This document shows positions 1 to 10,659 of a stretch of 64,000 nucleotides of DNA, one piece after another; position 1 is the stretch's first letter; each line of letters opens with the position of its first letter. The DNA is from Maniola hyperantus. Taxonomy: Eukaryota > Arthropoda > Insecta > Lepidoptera > Nymphalidae. A program made the position numbers and the translations under genes. The stretch is taken from NCBI RefSeq assembly GCF_902806685.2, contig NC_048557.2, positions 4,708,666 to 4,772,665 of the forward strand, read 5' to 3'. A model generated the notes under the pieces. The model worked only from the letters and a program-made list of their open reading frames with translations. It was not told where the DNA came from and ran no database searches.

Positions 1-89
1 AGGGATGGGCTTACTTTTTGTCCCTGAAAGGCGAAGAGTTCCCTAGGGATATTTAAAAACCTAAATCCACGCGGACGACGTGGATATCA
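1..89 (+). mobile_element. Helitron-like family A, 3' end, cut by the window edge
   Basis: Last 89 bases of a family A copy. The CCTAAATCCACGCGGACGA block is present but the terminal CTAG has changed to CTAT. It abuts the next A copy head to tail. Confidence 0.6.
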
Positions 90-93
90 TCTA

Positions 94-311
94 TCCATAC
101 TAATATAATACATGCGAAAGTGTGTCTGTCTGTCTGTCTATCTGCTAGCTTTTCACGGCCCAGCCGTTAAACCGATTTTAATGAAATTTGGTACACAGAT
201 AACTTGCATCCAGGGGAAGGACATAGGCTACTTTTTATCGCGGAAAATCAAAGAGTTTCCAGGGGATTTTTAAAAACCTAAATCCACGCGAACGATGTGG
301 ACATCATCTAG
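94..311 (+). mobile_element. Helitron-like family A, near full length
   Basis: Runs from TCCATACTAATATAATACAT through a GTCT microsatellite, CTAGCTTTTCACGGCCCA and CCTAAATCCACGCG to a terminal CATCTAG. The 5'-TC start and 3'-CTAG end are what I use to call the family Helitron-like. It has no coding capacity. The core hairpin is mutated (GCGAACGATGTGG). Confidence 0.65.
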
Positions 312-351
312 CCTATTATATCATAAAGTATATGATATAATAGGCTAGATG
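305..351. repeat. 21-bp perfect inverted repeat at the 3' end of the A copy
   Basis: Arms 305-325 and 331-351 are exact reverse complements (arm begins CATCTAGCCTATTATATC), with a 5-base loop. The arm includes the terminal CATCTAG of the Helitron-like copy, so the hairpin is built from the element end plus flanking DNA. Confidence 0.85.
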
Positions 352-892
352 AAGCCTAGATGAAGGAAAGATGCAAAAATTGAATTACTTACTGTGCAAC
401 TTTCTATAAAACATCCGAGAGACAAAGAGGAACAGAGATTGTCAAGTAATGAAATAGGTACTCTAAACTCTAAAGTTTTGTAGTAATGGATTTGTCTTTT
501 GGGATCGCAATTCGATGCATTTTCCGCCGCGCAAAAGGAGCAAATCTCGGTCTAGGAATCCCACTTTCTCTAACTTCTCTATTCTAAACCGGCGCATGCC
601 TTCTCGAATGCGAACTATTTGCAATTGCTCCGATATATCGCAGATCCGAGCTAAAGCGACCTAACTCGAAAACTTAGATATACGGAATAGATATTAAACT
701 TGTATCTGAATAAGAAAACGATAGGTACTTATGTCTGATAATATAAACGATTCCAATTTTAATAGCTAAGTATATTAGTATTACCCTATATATTCAATCA
801 TATATATACATAATATTTTTATGGATCTTAAAAAAGCTAGGGATAGTAGGTAGGTATACGCTTATTTAACTACATATATCTAAAGTACGCGA
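312..892. other. Unassigned AT-rich sequence
   Basis: Apart from the hairpin at 305-351, I see no gene, SINE, LINE tail or paired terminal repeat here. 530-660 is locally GC-richer but has stops in the frames I checked. Confidence 0.4.
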
Positions 893-985
893 CAGGTTGA
901 GGTGGCTATCGGGGTGGAGACGCCCCACAAACCCGCACAGCCCCCGCGCTAATCCGGTGCGGGCGAGTGAGAGTGACATGCAGGT
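893..985 (+). mobile_element. GC-rich MITE-2, left part
   Basis: Starts AGTACGCGACAGGTTGAGGT and runs into CCCGCACAGCCCCCGCGCTAAT. This is the same arm and core as the two-ended copies at 26545 and 53570. The right arm is missing. Confidence 0.6.
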
Positions 986-1566
986 GCAGGTATTTGTTAG
1001 TAAAATATCTAAACCAACTTAAATTAGGACAGGCTCGATTTGCCAGCACGTGAATCACACAACAGTGACTCAAGTACCTACTGGCAGTCTAACCTGTCAG
1101 CAAATGCCCTCAGGACGCTATTGGAGCTGGACCGGACTCTACGCAATAAGGAAAATGAAAATGAAAATGAAATAAATGGAAAATAAAAATGAACAAAAAA
1201 AGAAAATGGAAAAAAATGAAATGAAATATGAAGATTTTGAGTTACGTTACTCTTGTTCTGAAGCGATCATATTATTTACCGGATAAAGGCTTTGTGTGAA
1301 CGCAGCCTGTATGAACAATGAGGCGACGTGTGAACTGCTGCAATTTGAATATGAAACGTTCGCCCAAGCTATTTATATAAAAGCAAATATTAATAACGCC
1401 GACACAGCCCCAGTTATGTGAACAACGTATTACATTAAATTAAGTCGCTGTTTCATTTCACCATTCGCACTGCATTAATTAATAAGTAAATGCAACCAAT
1501 ATCCAAAATAGTACGTTATAAACGCGTATAATTAACTAATGAATGTCGATACTACGAGCTAGTCAT

Positions 1567-1681
1567 ACAGCCGTACTCAGAGTCGCTAATCGTTACTTAA
1601 GATTGAATTGAAAGAGAGATATAGCTCTGTCTCGTTTTAACTAAGCTGAAGTAACGATTAAGCGACTCTGAGTACGGCTGT
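1567..1681. mobile_element. MITE-3, 115 bp, TA-flanked
   Basis: Inverted arms begin ACAGCCGTACTCAGAGTCGC and end GCGACTCTGAGTACGGCTGT. A second copy lies at 7638-7767. TA dinucleotides next to the arms fit a Tc1/mariner-type target duplication. There is no coding capacity. Confidence 0.72.
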
Positions 1682-2115
1682 TAGATTTATAATATTAGTA
1701 TGGATTACATCTGTATCTTCGTCTGAACCGATAGTCGTCCATTGCTGAACGTATACCATGAACTTGTAGAAATATTCATAAATTAACTTCATATTCCCTG
1801 CGACTCGTTGGATGTCGTCTGCCCACTAAAAGTAAGCTGTCTCTCCAGCAACAAAACAAAAATAAACATAATTTCTTAATTCACAGCGATAAAAGATTAA
1901 CGAAGTACAAAAATATTAAGACCGTGAATTTAATTAATAAGAATGAGAAAGAACAAATAAATAAACATCAACTAAAGAAAGACTACGAGAAAAAGATTTC
2001 AAAAAGGGTCCAATAATTATTCCTTTAAAAGAAACGTAATTAATAAGGTGTTAATTGAAAGAAATGAAGGCTTACACAATAACTATTATATTATTAAATG
2101 TCTCAGTAAACAGTG

Positions 2116-2388
2116 GCGCCAATTCTGTTGTCTAAACTAAATTTAGAGTATCTGCATCCTCATCTTTTTAATATTACTAAAAAAGGACGGACATGAATTT
2201 TACATTTAAAGACTCTAAATTTTAGTGCACGCTACAAATTTAAACAATACGTTTGCGACTGGCAGTCACAAGTTTTCACAGCTTTAAATTAAATTTAAAA
2301 CTCTCAAACTGTATCTGTCCTTTTCGTATTATATTAGTAAGAAGAGGATGCGAATGCTCTAAAATTTAGTTGTGCTCAGAATCAGTAC
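2116..2388. mobile_element. Degraded foldback MITE, about 270 bp
   Basis: The left arm contains CTAAACTAAATTTAGAGTAT and GCATCCTCATC. The right arm contains the matching GAGGATGCGAATGCTCTAAA and ATTTAGTTGTGCTCAGAAT. The arms are about 75 bases with mismatches, so the copy is old. The boundaries are approximate. Confidence 0.5.
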
Positions 2389-3213
2389 CAGTATGAAGTA
2401 TCTGTGTAAATCATACGCAGTAAACCTTCAGCGCCGCAGAAACGTAATTATGTTTCCGCCATTGAGGAGGATTAATCATTTGAGTAATTTCACAAAACTG
2501 AAAATGCCGTCACAGAAACACTGCCGAAAGTTTGGAGTAGGTAGGTACGTTCAATTGCGAAACATAAACAACAAAGTTAGCCCAATAATAAAAGGGAGAG
2601 ATAGCTAGTAGATACTTAAAATTCTTTTTAAATTTTCGTATACATAATGCTAGCAAAGTTTTATGCTTCTACAGTTATACGATCTTATTAGCAATCAAAC
2701 TAGTGTTCCGCCCCGAACTAAGACCTCGCGGTATCCCATAGTTCCCAAAAGATAGATTTCACTATAATGTTAACAGCGCCATCTATTAACATTATTGTGA
2801 AGTAATGTTAAAAATACTAATTTAGTATTTGTTGTTCAAGTTCAAGTACCTGTGTACTCGTAACTGAAATTATACACAAGTTTCAGTTTCTAATAAGTAG
2901 TAGTTTTTGAAATTATAGCGTCGAATTCAATCTCCATTTTAAGGGCCCCTCTGAAATAAAGCTTTTTATATTTTTTATGCAATATTCGGCTGAAGGCAAT
3001 CAGTTTACATATCATGTTTAATTTTAAAGTAATTACGATCAGTAATTCAGAAGTTATAAGGCTCTGACGGACGGACGGACGGACAAGTGCAATTTCACTA
3101 AAGTAGACTCAGAGACCGAGCGAAAAAAAAATCAATAATGGTTAAGTTCAAAAATCAAAGAATTGGATACAGGTATCGGTCCAGATCGGGATTAGATTAA
3201 ATTTTATTTTGAA
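2389..3213. other. Unassigned AT-rich sequence with a short GGAC tract
   Basis: No gene is recognised. 2760-2810 carries a loose inverted repeat around AATGTTAAC. A (GGAC)n tract sits near 3070. It resembles the tail of an E-type element but is too diverged to assign. Confidence 0.35.
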
Positions 3214-3452
3214 CTAGCTGATGCCCGCGACTTCATCCGCGTGGAATTAGATTTTTAAAAATCCCGTGGGGACTCTTTGATTTACCAGGACAAAAAGTAG
3301 CCTATGTCACTCTCCAGGTCTTTATCTATAGCCATGGAATCATGGAAAATCACGTTGATCCGTTGCTGCGTTACGACGTGATTGAAGGACAAACCAACAT
3401 ACCAATGAACCAACGAACAAAGACACTTTCGCATTTATAATAAGGGTACTGA
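3214..3452 (-). mobile_element. Helitron-like family A (A' variant), full length
   Basis: On the minus strand it begins TCAGTACCCTTATTATAAAT and ends GCGGGCATCAGCTAG. The A' variant differs by the internal TTCAATCACGTCG segment. Flanking bases are consistent with insertion between A and T. Confidence 0.7.
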
Positions 3453-3508
3453 TATTATAATAGGTTACCAAACCTACCACCGCTATGTTCAGCCATGAAG
3501 GAACAACT

Positions 3509-3530
3509 AGAGAGAGAGAGAGAGAGAGAT
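3509..3530. repeat. (AG)n microsatellite
   Basis: About eleven AG units, directly next to the MITE at 3531. Confidence 0.9.
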
Positions 3531-3697
3531 AATGTGGCCGATTTTCTTGTACACAATCTCAAAATTAAACTAAATTAACAGGTCTAAATCTAGTGCCATC
3601 CTTTTCCGCAAGCAACATTATGAAAGGGATAGCAATAGATTTAGGCGTGACATTTTAGTTTAGTTTAGAGATTGTGTACAATAGAATTAGCCACATT
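3531..3697. mobile_element. Foldback MITE, 167 bp
   Basis: The arms start AATGTGGCCGATTTTCTTGT and end ACAATAGAATTAGCCACATT. They are about 45 bases with a few mismatches. The interior is itself partly palindromic (CTAAATCTAGTGCCATCC against GGGATAGCAATAGATTTAG), so nearly the whole element can fold on itself. Confidence 0.7.
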
Positions 3698-3966
3698 AAC
3701 AATGTAAAATAAATCGGACCAGAAAGAGACTGCAGGTTCCAACCACGCGTGATAATTAAACTAAATGAAGACGAAGCTTGGCCAGCGAGAAGTGAAGAGC
3801 TCGCAATAAAATATAACTTTCATTAAAAACTTCTCAATTCAGTGTAATGAAAACGAGAAAATGAGCTCCATTCGCTGCAAGAGTGAATAGTTTGTTTAAA
3901 CGCAACTCACAGGTTTATTTAATGCGTTTGATTAAAATAAGAACACAGCTTGCCGTTTTTGTTTTA

Positions 3967-4190
3967 CTAGCTTATCCCCGCCACTTCGTCCGCGTGGACT
4001 ACACAAATTTCAAATTATATTTGACCCCCTTAGGGGTTGAATTTTCAAAAATTCTTTCATAGCGGATGTCTACGTCATAATAGCTACCTGCAAGCCAAAT
4101 TTAAGTCCGATCCGCCCAGTAGTTTGAACTGTGCGTTGATAGATCAGTCAGTCTGTCAATCAATCAGTCAGCTTTCCCTTTTGTATAATT
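3967..4190 (-). mobile_element. Helitron-like family B
   Basis: The reverse complement has GATCTATCAACGCACAGTTC, GATTTTTGAAAATTCAACCC-type and TAGTCCACGCGGACGAAGT blocks and ends TAAGCTAG. The 5' TATATAAAAGG start is degraded to TATACAAAAGG. Confidence 0.68.
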
Positions 4191-4961
4191 AAGATTATTG
4201 CAATGAACTTTTAAGAAACTTTTACAATTCTACGATGAGATGAAAACTAGTACAATCTGATCTCTAGTAGGTATACTAGGAATGGATCGAATCAAAGGTA
4301 ATATTGTATAATTACTGAGATACAACAGACGATAATATTACGTTACACGTAAAGATTTAGTTCACAAACCCTTTAACAAACCTTTCACTAAATAATCAAA
4401 GGATTACTTACTTAATAAAGACCTAAACCTAAGTAATGCCTCGCTCATGGTAGAGTAAATCACAAGATGGGAACGCCTGCGGTTGCTAACTACGCGTATT
4501 AATTAAAACGAAGATGAGGCCTGGCCGAGAACTTCGCAATAAACACAAGTTTCGTTTAAAGCCTTTGAGGAAATTAACAGAGAGAACTGAGCGGGACCAT
4601 CTTTGGCAGAGAGATCCGGGAGCCGCTTCATTTGTAACTTATAAACAGGATGCCCGATAGAATCAACAAAGTTGGAGTTGAAAATGTTTCATAATAAATG
4701 TTTTAATCTTCATTTCTGATGCTTCTGGTAATTATTGAACTTCTTGAAACTTATTAATTTGTCCAACCACTACTCTTGTAGGCAACTATACTCTGTATCG
4801 AAATGTAACACCGCGTTTATAGCGGGGTACACAATTAGTAGATACGCATTGTTGCAATTTTTTGTTTACAAGTTTACACCAAAAAAAAACCAGGTTGTGG
4901 CAGTAGTTGTGTACAAAAACTTGTAAAAATCATTACTTGACTTTACTCATTTACTATTGGC
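4191..4961. other. Unassigned; contains one half of an old diverged repeat
   Basis: 4490-4565 (CGAAGATGAGGCCTGGCC) resembles 3745-3830 (GAAGACGAAGCTTGGCCA) over about 80 bases with many changes. This may be an old local duplication. Nothing else is recognised. Confidence 0.35.
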
Positions 4962-5174
4962 TATATATTAAAAGGAAAAGCTGTCTGACTGAATAACTGA
5001 CTGGCTGATCTATCAACGCACAGTTCAAACTACTGCACGGATCGGGCTGTTTGGCTTGCAGATAGCTATTATTACGTAGACATCCGCTAAGAAAAGATTT
5101 TTGAAAATTCAACCTCAAAATAGGGGTTTGAAATTTGTGTAGTCCACGCGGACGAATTCGCGAGACCAAGCTAG
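4962..5174 (+). mobile_element. Helitron-like family B
   Basis: Runs from CTATATATTAAAAGGAAAAG through GATCTATCAACGCACAGTTC to GTCCACGCGGACGAATTCGC and CAAGCTAG. The conserved GAAGTCGCGGGC has become GAATTCGCGAGAC. Confidence 0.68.
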
Positions 5175-5389
5175 TTTCTAGATAAAATATATCTGAGTTT
5201 AAGTTTATCACTTGAGATATTTTCTTATAACCTATTCGTCGTAAACTAGCATAACAACTTCTTTGTTGCTGTAAATAAGGGTAAAGGATAAATTAATAGG
5301 TCTGGCAACTGGCTGTTCTCAGTTCCTTTCCAGTCGTTTGGGCACTTTGTTGATAGATTGATCAATTAGTCGAAGAAGCCTTCTAAGAT

Positions 5390-5700
5390 ACTCCCCATCT
5401 ATTAACTCGCCCTGGCTTCGTTCTAAGTCTAGTGGAATTTTCAAATATCAGTGAAGGGCTTTAATTTCCAAAAATCCTGAAACACGTTCATTTTTAACCG
5501 AAAGCCCAAATTCATTTCATGGACATGACTTGAAAAATTACGAGTTTTCATACACACTTTCAAACCCTATTTAATCTCTTTATGGATGATATTTCCAAAA
5601 ATCGTGCAACAGGTATTTGTTCATTTGTAACCAAAATATTTAATCCTCTTAGGGGTGGAATTTTCAAAAAAGCCTTTCTGAGCGAGTGTTACTTGCTGTC
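5390..5700 (-). mobile_element. Very diverged B-like element
   Basis: Repeated TTTCCAAAAATCCTG-type and CCTCTTAGGGGTGGAATTTT motifs resemble family B read on the minus strand, but no clear ends remain. Confidence 0.35.
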
Positions 5701-5808
5701 AAATTAAGCTTCTAATCTCAGCGCTTTGGTCTGTGCCACATGTTTGACACAAGAAGTAAAAATGGCGCGTGAGGATTTAAATCCTACGCGTTGTATGTTT
5801 AGATTGAT

Positions 5809-5977
5809 ACAGTACGGGGCCGAAAGTAATATACACTACATCGGCCTTTAGAATGACATTTCGGCTTTGTAGAGCTTTGTCTCTGTCACTCATACCTATA
5901 TGACGTTTTGTCAGTTTCAACGACAGGGATAACGCTCTACAAATCTGCTATCTCCCTCTAAAGGTCGATGTTATTTA
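5809..5977 (-). mobile_element. MITE-1, right arm degraded
   Basis: Begins ACAGTACGGGGCCGAAAGTA and carries AATGACATTTCGGCTTTGTA and ACAACGCTCTAC-type cores shared with four other copies. The far arm stops at GGTCGATGTTATTT. It is inverted relative to the copy at 15149. Confidence 0.65.
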
Positions 5978-5978
5978 G

Positions 5979-6085
5979 TAGATTTATATTAGTAGGTAGG
6001 TATAACAGTTAACGTAAAATAACCCAGCGTAATGGCTAAATAAGTTTTTGGTCCACCTGCGCTCCGCGGGATTTCCGCAACGGGT
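5979..6085 (+). repeat. Local direct repeat, copy 1
   Basis: The block ending TTTTTGGTCCACCTGCGCTC and CGCGGGATTTCCGCAACGGG recurs at 6208-6314 with about 229 bases between starts. The two copies are almost identical. Confidence 0.85.
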
Positions 6086-6207
6086 CCGGTTCGCGAACAT
6101 TAATCGCTCCAATAACTTTGTATCCTTGTCAGGGTCTTCAGGTGAATAGCTTCTGTCGGGATTTTCTATTCAAATGATATAGCCTAATCCGTAAGCTTAC
6201 CTATAGA

Positions 6208-6314
6208 TTGATATTTATACTAGTAGGTATGTATAGCAGTTAACGTAATAACCCAGCGTAATGGCAAAATAAGTTTTTGGTCCACCTGCGCTCCGCGGGA
6301 TTTCCGCAACGGGT
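6208..6314 (+). repeat. Local direct repeat, copy 2
   Basis: Second copy of 5979-6085, including AACCCAGCGTAATGGC and the CGCTCCGCGGGATTTCC block, with only a few substitutions and small indels. Confidence 0.85.
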
Positions 6315-6703
6315 ACTAAAAAGCTCTAGTTAGACACAAAATGTAGTAGCATCGTGTGGCAAGTGGCAACATGATCGCTAAACTGTAGTAGCAGTCAGTA
6401 GAGTAGCTCTGAGCGAAATGTCAATTGTTTACGAGGGCCCGGCCTCACTCGCGGCCCTCCATAAATCTCCGCAGCTGACTTATTCATTACGTCGAACGGT
6501 TTCGAGGCTCCGATACCATCTATAAAGCGCTTTACTTTGCCGAGTTTCGCTGAGGACAAACTCCATAATTGCCTACATTTTATCATTTCAGCAGGTATTT
6601 TTAGGGCAGTCTTGGTAAATAAATTACAATGATTTAAGGTGCGATTTAAATTGTACAGGCGTGGCGTGGACATGGCACAGACACATATCTCCTCCTAATA
6701 GAC
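6315..6703. other. Unassigned, with an open minus-strand stretch
   Basis: 6395-6673 has a 92-codon minus-strand reading frame with a GC-rich core (GAGGGCCCGGCCTCACTCGC). It has no good splice sites and no protein-like motif. It may be part of a dispersed element. Confidence 0.3.
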
Positions 6704-6934
6704 TAACTAGATGATGCCCGCGACATTATACACATGGATACAAATGGTGACAGTCAGGCAGTCAGTCGACTGAACTGACTGACTTACTGACTGACTGACT
6801 GATCTATCAACGCACAGCTCAAACTACTGAACGGATCGGGCTGAAAGTTGGCATGCAGATAGCTATTATCCTGAGAAATAGAAGGCATCCTAAGAAAGGG
6901 TTTTTGAAATTTTCCGATATAAAAAGTGGCCTAT
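6704..6934 (+). mobile_element. Mosaic of Helitron-like family ends
   Basis: A minus-strand A/B end (GATGCCCGCGACATTATACA) is followed by plus-strand B sequence (ACTGACTGACTGATCTATCA to CATCCTAAGAAAGGGTTTTT). This is a rearranged chimera rather than one insertion. Confidence 0.55.
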
Positions 6935-6992
6935 GGTACAAATATAGCTTGTATCTCGGAGTCGACTCCGAGATACAAGCTATATTTGTACC
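6935..6992. repeat. 58-bp perfect palindrome without a spacer
   Basis: GGTACAAATATAGCTTGTAT on the left is matched exactly to the central GTCGAC and back out to GTACC. Both halves come from family A internal sequence. The right half continues as family A (GGATGGGCTGTGAAAG), so it looks like a head-to-head junction of two A pieces. Confidence 0.9.
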
Positions 6993-7637
6993 GGATTTTG
7001 TCTAAATCGATGAAATGGATGGGCTGTGAAAGTGAAAAACAGACAGGCACAGAGATACCGCCCGCCACGACAAAATGAGTAGTAGGTACTATTGCATTCA
7101 GGCTTATGCCTTCGAAGGCAGACTGTGTAATTTGTAAATCTCTGTTTAGAGATAAGCATTTCCAATGTAACTTAATTTATTATTACTTTGTAACTACAAT
7201 TTTGGTACATGAAAAATAAAAATAAATAAATAAAATAAATAATAATATATTAATTTAGTAGCCTAATTAATCAAAAGAGTGCTTGCTCGGGGTCGGGGTT
7301 CGATCCCTATAACAGCGAATAAAATTGTGAATTGCAGTCCTTTGACAGAGTTCAACAGACAGACGTATGATCAGCTAACATAGTTACAAGTTAACGAACA
7401 AACGACTCCAATCAATCCAGTGCTAACACATCCCTGTTACAACCGTTTCGACCAAAGGATCCTGGCAGCGAAAAAAGGACAATAGTGATTTTACGCTAAA
7501 AACGAACCCGAGGGTGCCTCCACACATATTCGGACCGCTCGTGTACATTCAACATTCGATCTAACATGGCAGTATTTCTGTTGACACAAGATATTTGATT
7601 CTTGTTTGGTACAGATCACAATTTCCCTAATACTCTA
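6993..7637. other. Family A remnant, A-rich tract and unassigned sequence
   Basis: 6993-7060 continues a degraded A copy. 7195-7260 is an AAATAA-rich tract. The rest is unassigned. Confidence 0.4.
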
Positions 7638-7767
7638 ACTGCCGTACTCAGAGTCGCTTAATCGTTACTTAAGTTTAATTAAAACGAGACAAGCTATATC
7701 TCTGACATAAATCTGTCTCGTTTTAACTCAATCTTAAGTAACGATTAGCGACTCTGAGTACGGCAGT
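7638..7767. mobile_element. MITE-3, second copy, 130 bp
   Basis: Arms ACTGCCGTACTCAGAGTCGC and GCGACTCTGAGTACGGCAGT match the copy at 1567. The inner arms (TTAATTAAAACGAGACA / TGTCTCGTTTTAACTCAA) extend the foldback. TA lies next to each end. Confidence 0.75.
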
Positions 7768-7786
7768 AAGTTCATTTATATTATTA

Positions 7787-8046
7787 CTAGATGGTGCCGA
7801 CGACTTCGTCCGCGTGGAGTTAGGTTTATTAAATGCCATGGGAACTCTTTGATTCTCCGGGATCAAAAGTGGTTTATGTCCTTCCTCGGGATGCCTCTCT
7901 CTATGATACCTCTGTACCAAATTTCATCGAAATCGGCTAAACGGATTAGCCGTGAAAAGCTAGCAGACAGGCAGACAGACAGACAGATAGAAAGACGGAC
8001 AGACAGACAGACATACACACTTTCTCATTATTAATATTAGTATGGA
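7787..8046 (-). mobile_element. Helitron-like family A, full length
   Basis: The minus strand runs from TCCATACTAATATTAATAAT to TAGTCCA-like GTCGTCGGCACCATCTAG. It carries an expanded GACA tract (7970-8015), a typical site of microsatellite growth in this family. Confidence 0.72.
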
Positions 8047-8093
8047 TGTACAACGATCGGGTGTAATCTAGTGGACAAGGATGAAGCTGTATG

Positions 8094-8174
8094 CTTATGC
8101 CCGCGACTTCATCCACGTGGACGTGGATTTCGAAAAACCTAAATCACGGGTACGAAGTCGCGGGCATCAGCTAG
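8094..8174. repeat. Head-to-head A ends forming an inverted repeat
   Basis: TGCCCGCGACTTCATCCACG (minus-strand end) is followed by TACGAAGTCGCGGGCATCAG and CTAG (plus-strand end). The arms are about 25 bases. Confidence 0.65.
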
Positions 8175-8666
8175 TTGCCCATAATCTGACTGATACCGAC
8201 CGTTTTTGCAGTCCTCGATAAACGTTCGATAAATTGATTAACACCATGGTTCGAATACGAGAAGTCAATCTAATTAGCCGGTGTTATTAATTTATCAACA
8301 CCGGCGTTCAATATGTCATGATAGGGAGGCTGAATTACCTTTTATCCTCACATTTTCGACTAGCTTCTTTACACAACTTTATCCGCGTGAATTCAGGTTT
8401 TTAAAGATCCTGTTGGAATTTCTCAAAATCCTTTCTTAGTAGGATCTTACTTCAGAGAAATCCTTCGTCTAAAATATCATGATTCTAGACCAAAAAACTG
8501 GAGCAATCTTCGTACGCCTGGATATACGTTTAATCAAAATGCACGGTATTTACAGATACCGTAGGAAGTCTTTAATTTTCCAGAGTTAAGATTAATTAAT
8601 GCATCTCCGGACTGCAAGGTATCAAGGATAGGCTGTAGAAAGTAATCAGACAGACACACTTTCACA

Positions 8667-8816
8667 TCAGTACCCTTATTATAAATGCGAAAGTGTGTTT
8701 GTTTGTTGGTTTATCCTTCAATCACGTCGCAACGGTGCAATGGATTCACGTGATAGTTCCCACGGGATTTTTAAAGAAGCTAATTCCATGCGGACGAAGT
8801 CGCGGCCATCAGTTAG
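8667..8816 (+). mobile_element. Family A' with internal deletion
   Basis: Starts TCAGTACCCTTATTATAAAT and jumps from GGATTCACGTGATAGTTCCC straight into the 3' block. It ends GTCGCGGCCATCAGTTAG. A degraded minus-strand A piece (GACAGACACACTTTC) abuts its start. Confidence 0.65.
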
Positions 8817-9218
8817 TTTACAATAAGTATTAATAGGACATGGATTAAAATGAATATAGATGTAAATATAAAAGTTCGGTTCCTAATAAGTGTAGGTGGA
8901 CCCTAATTCGTAAATCGGCCCCCGGCGGCGTCGCGTCACATGCAGGTACCAAAGTTATTCCAACCTATTCCAAGTGGCCCTATCTATTCACAGCCATAAA
9001 ATAAAACCGGTGCAATATTAGAATCGGCAATTTTCAGCGATTCTTTCCGAATTCCACCCGTGAAATGAAGCTTTTTGCCGGCACATACTGCATACCTATT
9101 CGATTTGTCATCGGTTGTGTCATATTTTTGCACAAAAGCTTTTGCTAGAACATTAATTGTGAAAGTTAAAAAATATACGTATCTATATACATACTAAACA
9201 TCAATTGTGACAGTTACC
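8817..9218. other. Unassigned sequence
   Basis: Contains a GC-rich patch near 8920-8950. No gene or element is recognised. Confidence 0.35.
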
Positions 9219-9298
9219 TAGTACGTGACAGGTCGAGATGGCCATCGGGGTATGAGGCGGTGGGACACCCCGCACACCCGCTCGTCACCCGCGCTATT
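9219..9298 (+). mobile_element. GC-rich MITE-2, left part
   Basis: TAGTACGTGACAGGTCGAGA followed by TGGCCATCGGGGTATGAGG and CCCCGCACACCCGC. The right arm is absent. Confidence 0.62.
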
Positions 9299-9854
9299 TT
9301 AAGTTTCTTTAGTGTTTTTCCTGTTTTTGTGCAATAAAGATTTTCAATCTCAAACCTAATGATTTCGCAAATTTCGTATTTCTGTTGGTCAAAATGCTTC
9401 CTCGTTCCTCATTCATACACTTTATCGAGATTTATTCGAGATCCGATTAGATACAAAAAAAAATCAGGGAATCACATTTCCACTGTTGGTGATGTAATCA
9501 AAACCTTCACGAAGCCTCGAAAAGGAAAGCCAACCACGCAAATACGACTTTCAAACATCAACTCTAAAAAAAGATAAAACCAAAAATCTAGAACAATCCC
9601 GGAGCTAGTTAAGTTTAGTTAGTTAGTTAGTCTCAAAATTCCATTAGCGCTTAACCGCTTAGATATATAATATGTCACATCTGAAACGAGTCTTTTATCC
9701 CATCCGAGTACAGGCGAATTTAGTGTTTATTACAAGTAATCACGGCATTCAATCGCTTGCTAAATTGGTTGACGTACTGATAAGCCCGTTGCACAATGTC
9801 TCTAGGGTTGTGTTGTGTAAAACCTCTTTAAAATACGTTTAAGTTTTTAACGCT
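9299..9854. other. Possible old LINE 3' end and unassigned sequence
   Basis: 9300-9350 has TTTTTGTGCAATAAAGATTT, like the polyadenylation end of a LINE, but nothing upstream supports it. A short (TTAG)n run lies at 9610-9632. Confidence 0.3.
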
Positions 9855-9975
9855 TTAAAAAAATATAAATAGCGAGCAAACGAGCAGGCGGGTCACCTGA
9901 TGTTAAGTGATTACCGACGCCCATGAATATTTGCAGCACCAGAGCAACTGCCGATGCGTTGCCGGCCTTTCAGGA
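9855..9975 (+). repeat. Dispersed element with GAGCAGGCGGGTCACCTGAT core
   Basis: AGCGAGCAAACGAGCAGGCG, CACCTGATGTTAAGTGATTA, CCGATGCGTTGCCGGCCTTT form a compact block I associate with lepidopteran dispersed repeats. There is only one copy here, so the class is not resolved. Confidence 0.5.
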
Positions 9976-10215
9976 ATTTCTAATTTTTGATTTGACACGT
10001 AATTTTAGATCGAAACTGACTAAAGTAAGCTATCAGTATAAACTATAAATTAACTTACCTAATGTACGAAAAATCGAGTTTTGAGCAAAGGAAAAACCTT
10101 TAATCAGATCATCCTTACAATAAAATTTAGTAACAATTTTAGCCATAAAATATTTTTAATTTATTCAGAGTCAATGGACTCTTCAATGTAAAACAGTTTC
10201 AGCGTCAGCGATTTA

Positions 10216-10483
10216 TTTGACTACATCAAAAATAAAATATTTCTCAGTGATTATTAAATAGAAGGTCTTCCGAAATACGTAAAACCCACGTCCTTATGTA
10301 ATTAATAACCATTTTAAATCATTGATTAACTAAAAATTACGTCATTATGATGTGACGTCACATTCCAGTATTTCATAGAATATCGCATACTAAGTGCGCG
10401 TTTTGGTAAAAAGTTTACATTTAGGGTTTTTACATTTGGTAAAAAGTTACTGATTTGACTAGTTGTTAAATACCGTATTATAA
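10216..10483 (+). repeat. Dispersed repeat G, copy 1
   Basis: TTTCTCAGTGATTATTAAAT, GTCATTATGATGTGACGTCA and GCGCGTTTTGGTAAAAAGTT recur in order at 17177-17417. The AATCA/TGACGTCA part is locally palindromic. No terminal repeats were found. Confidence 0.78.
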
Positions 10484-10659
10484 CGGCCAAATGAAGTGAG
10501 AATGGCCAACCCTGTTCGGCACCCGGTCAAGTCGGGGTGCGTTGTATTCATTATTATTCAGTTAGCGCAGCAAATATTTCTGCGGGCACGTTTGTTTTAT
10601 GAGTTTATCGCGCGCGACGCGACGTCAGGGCGCGCGGGCCTTATTCTTTTTTTTAATTT

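Noticed and set aside
382..440. Possible minus-strand microexon with GTAAGT donor
   Set aside because: The best exon would be 11 bases. Longer versions hit a stop, and it does not continue the phase left by exon 13286-13343.
6395..6673. 92-codon minus-strand open frame with a basic segment
   Set aside because: It looks somewhat protein-like (KLGKVKRFIDGIG) but lacks splice sites, and its GC-rich end looks like part of a dispersed repeat.
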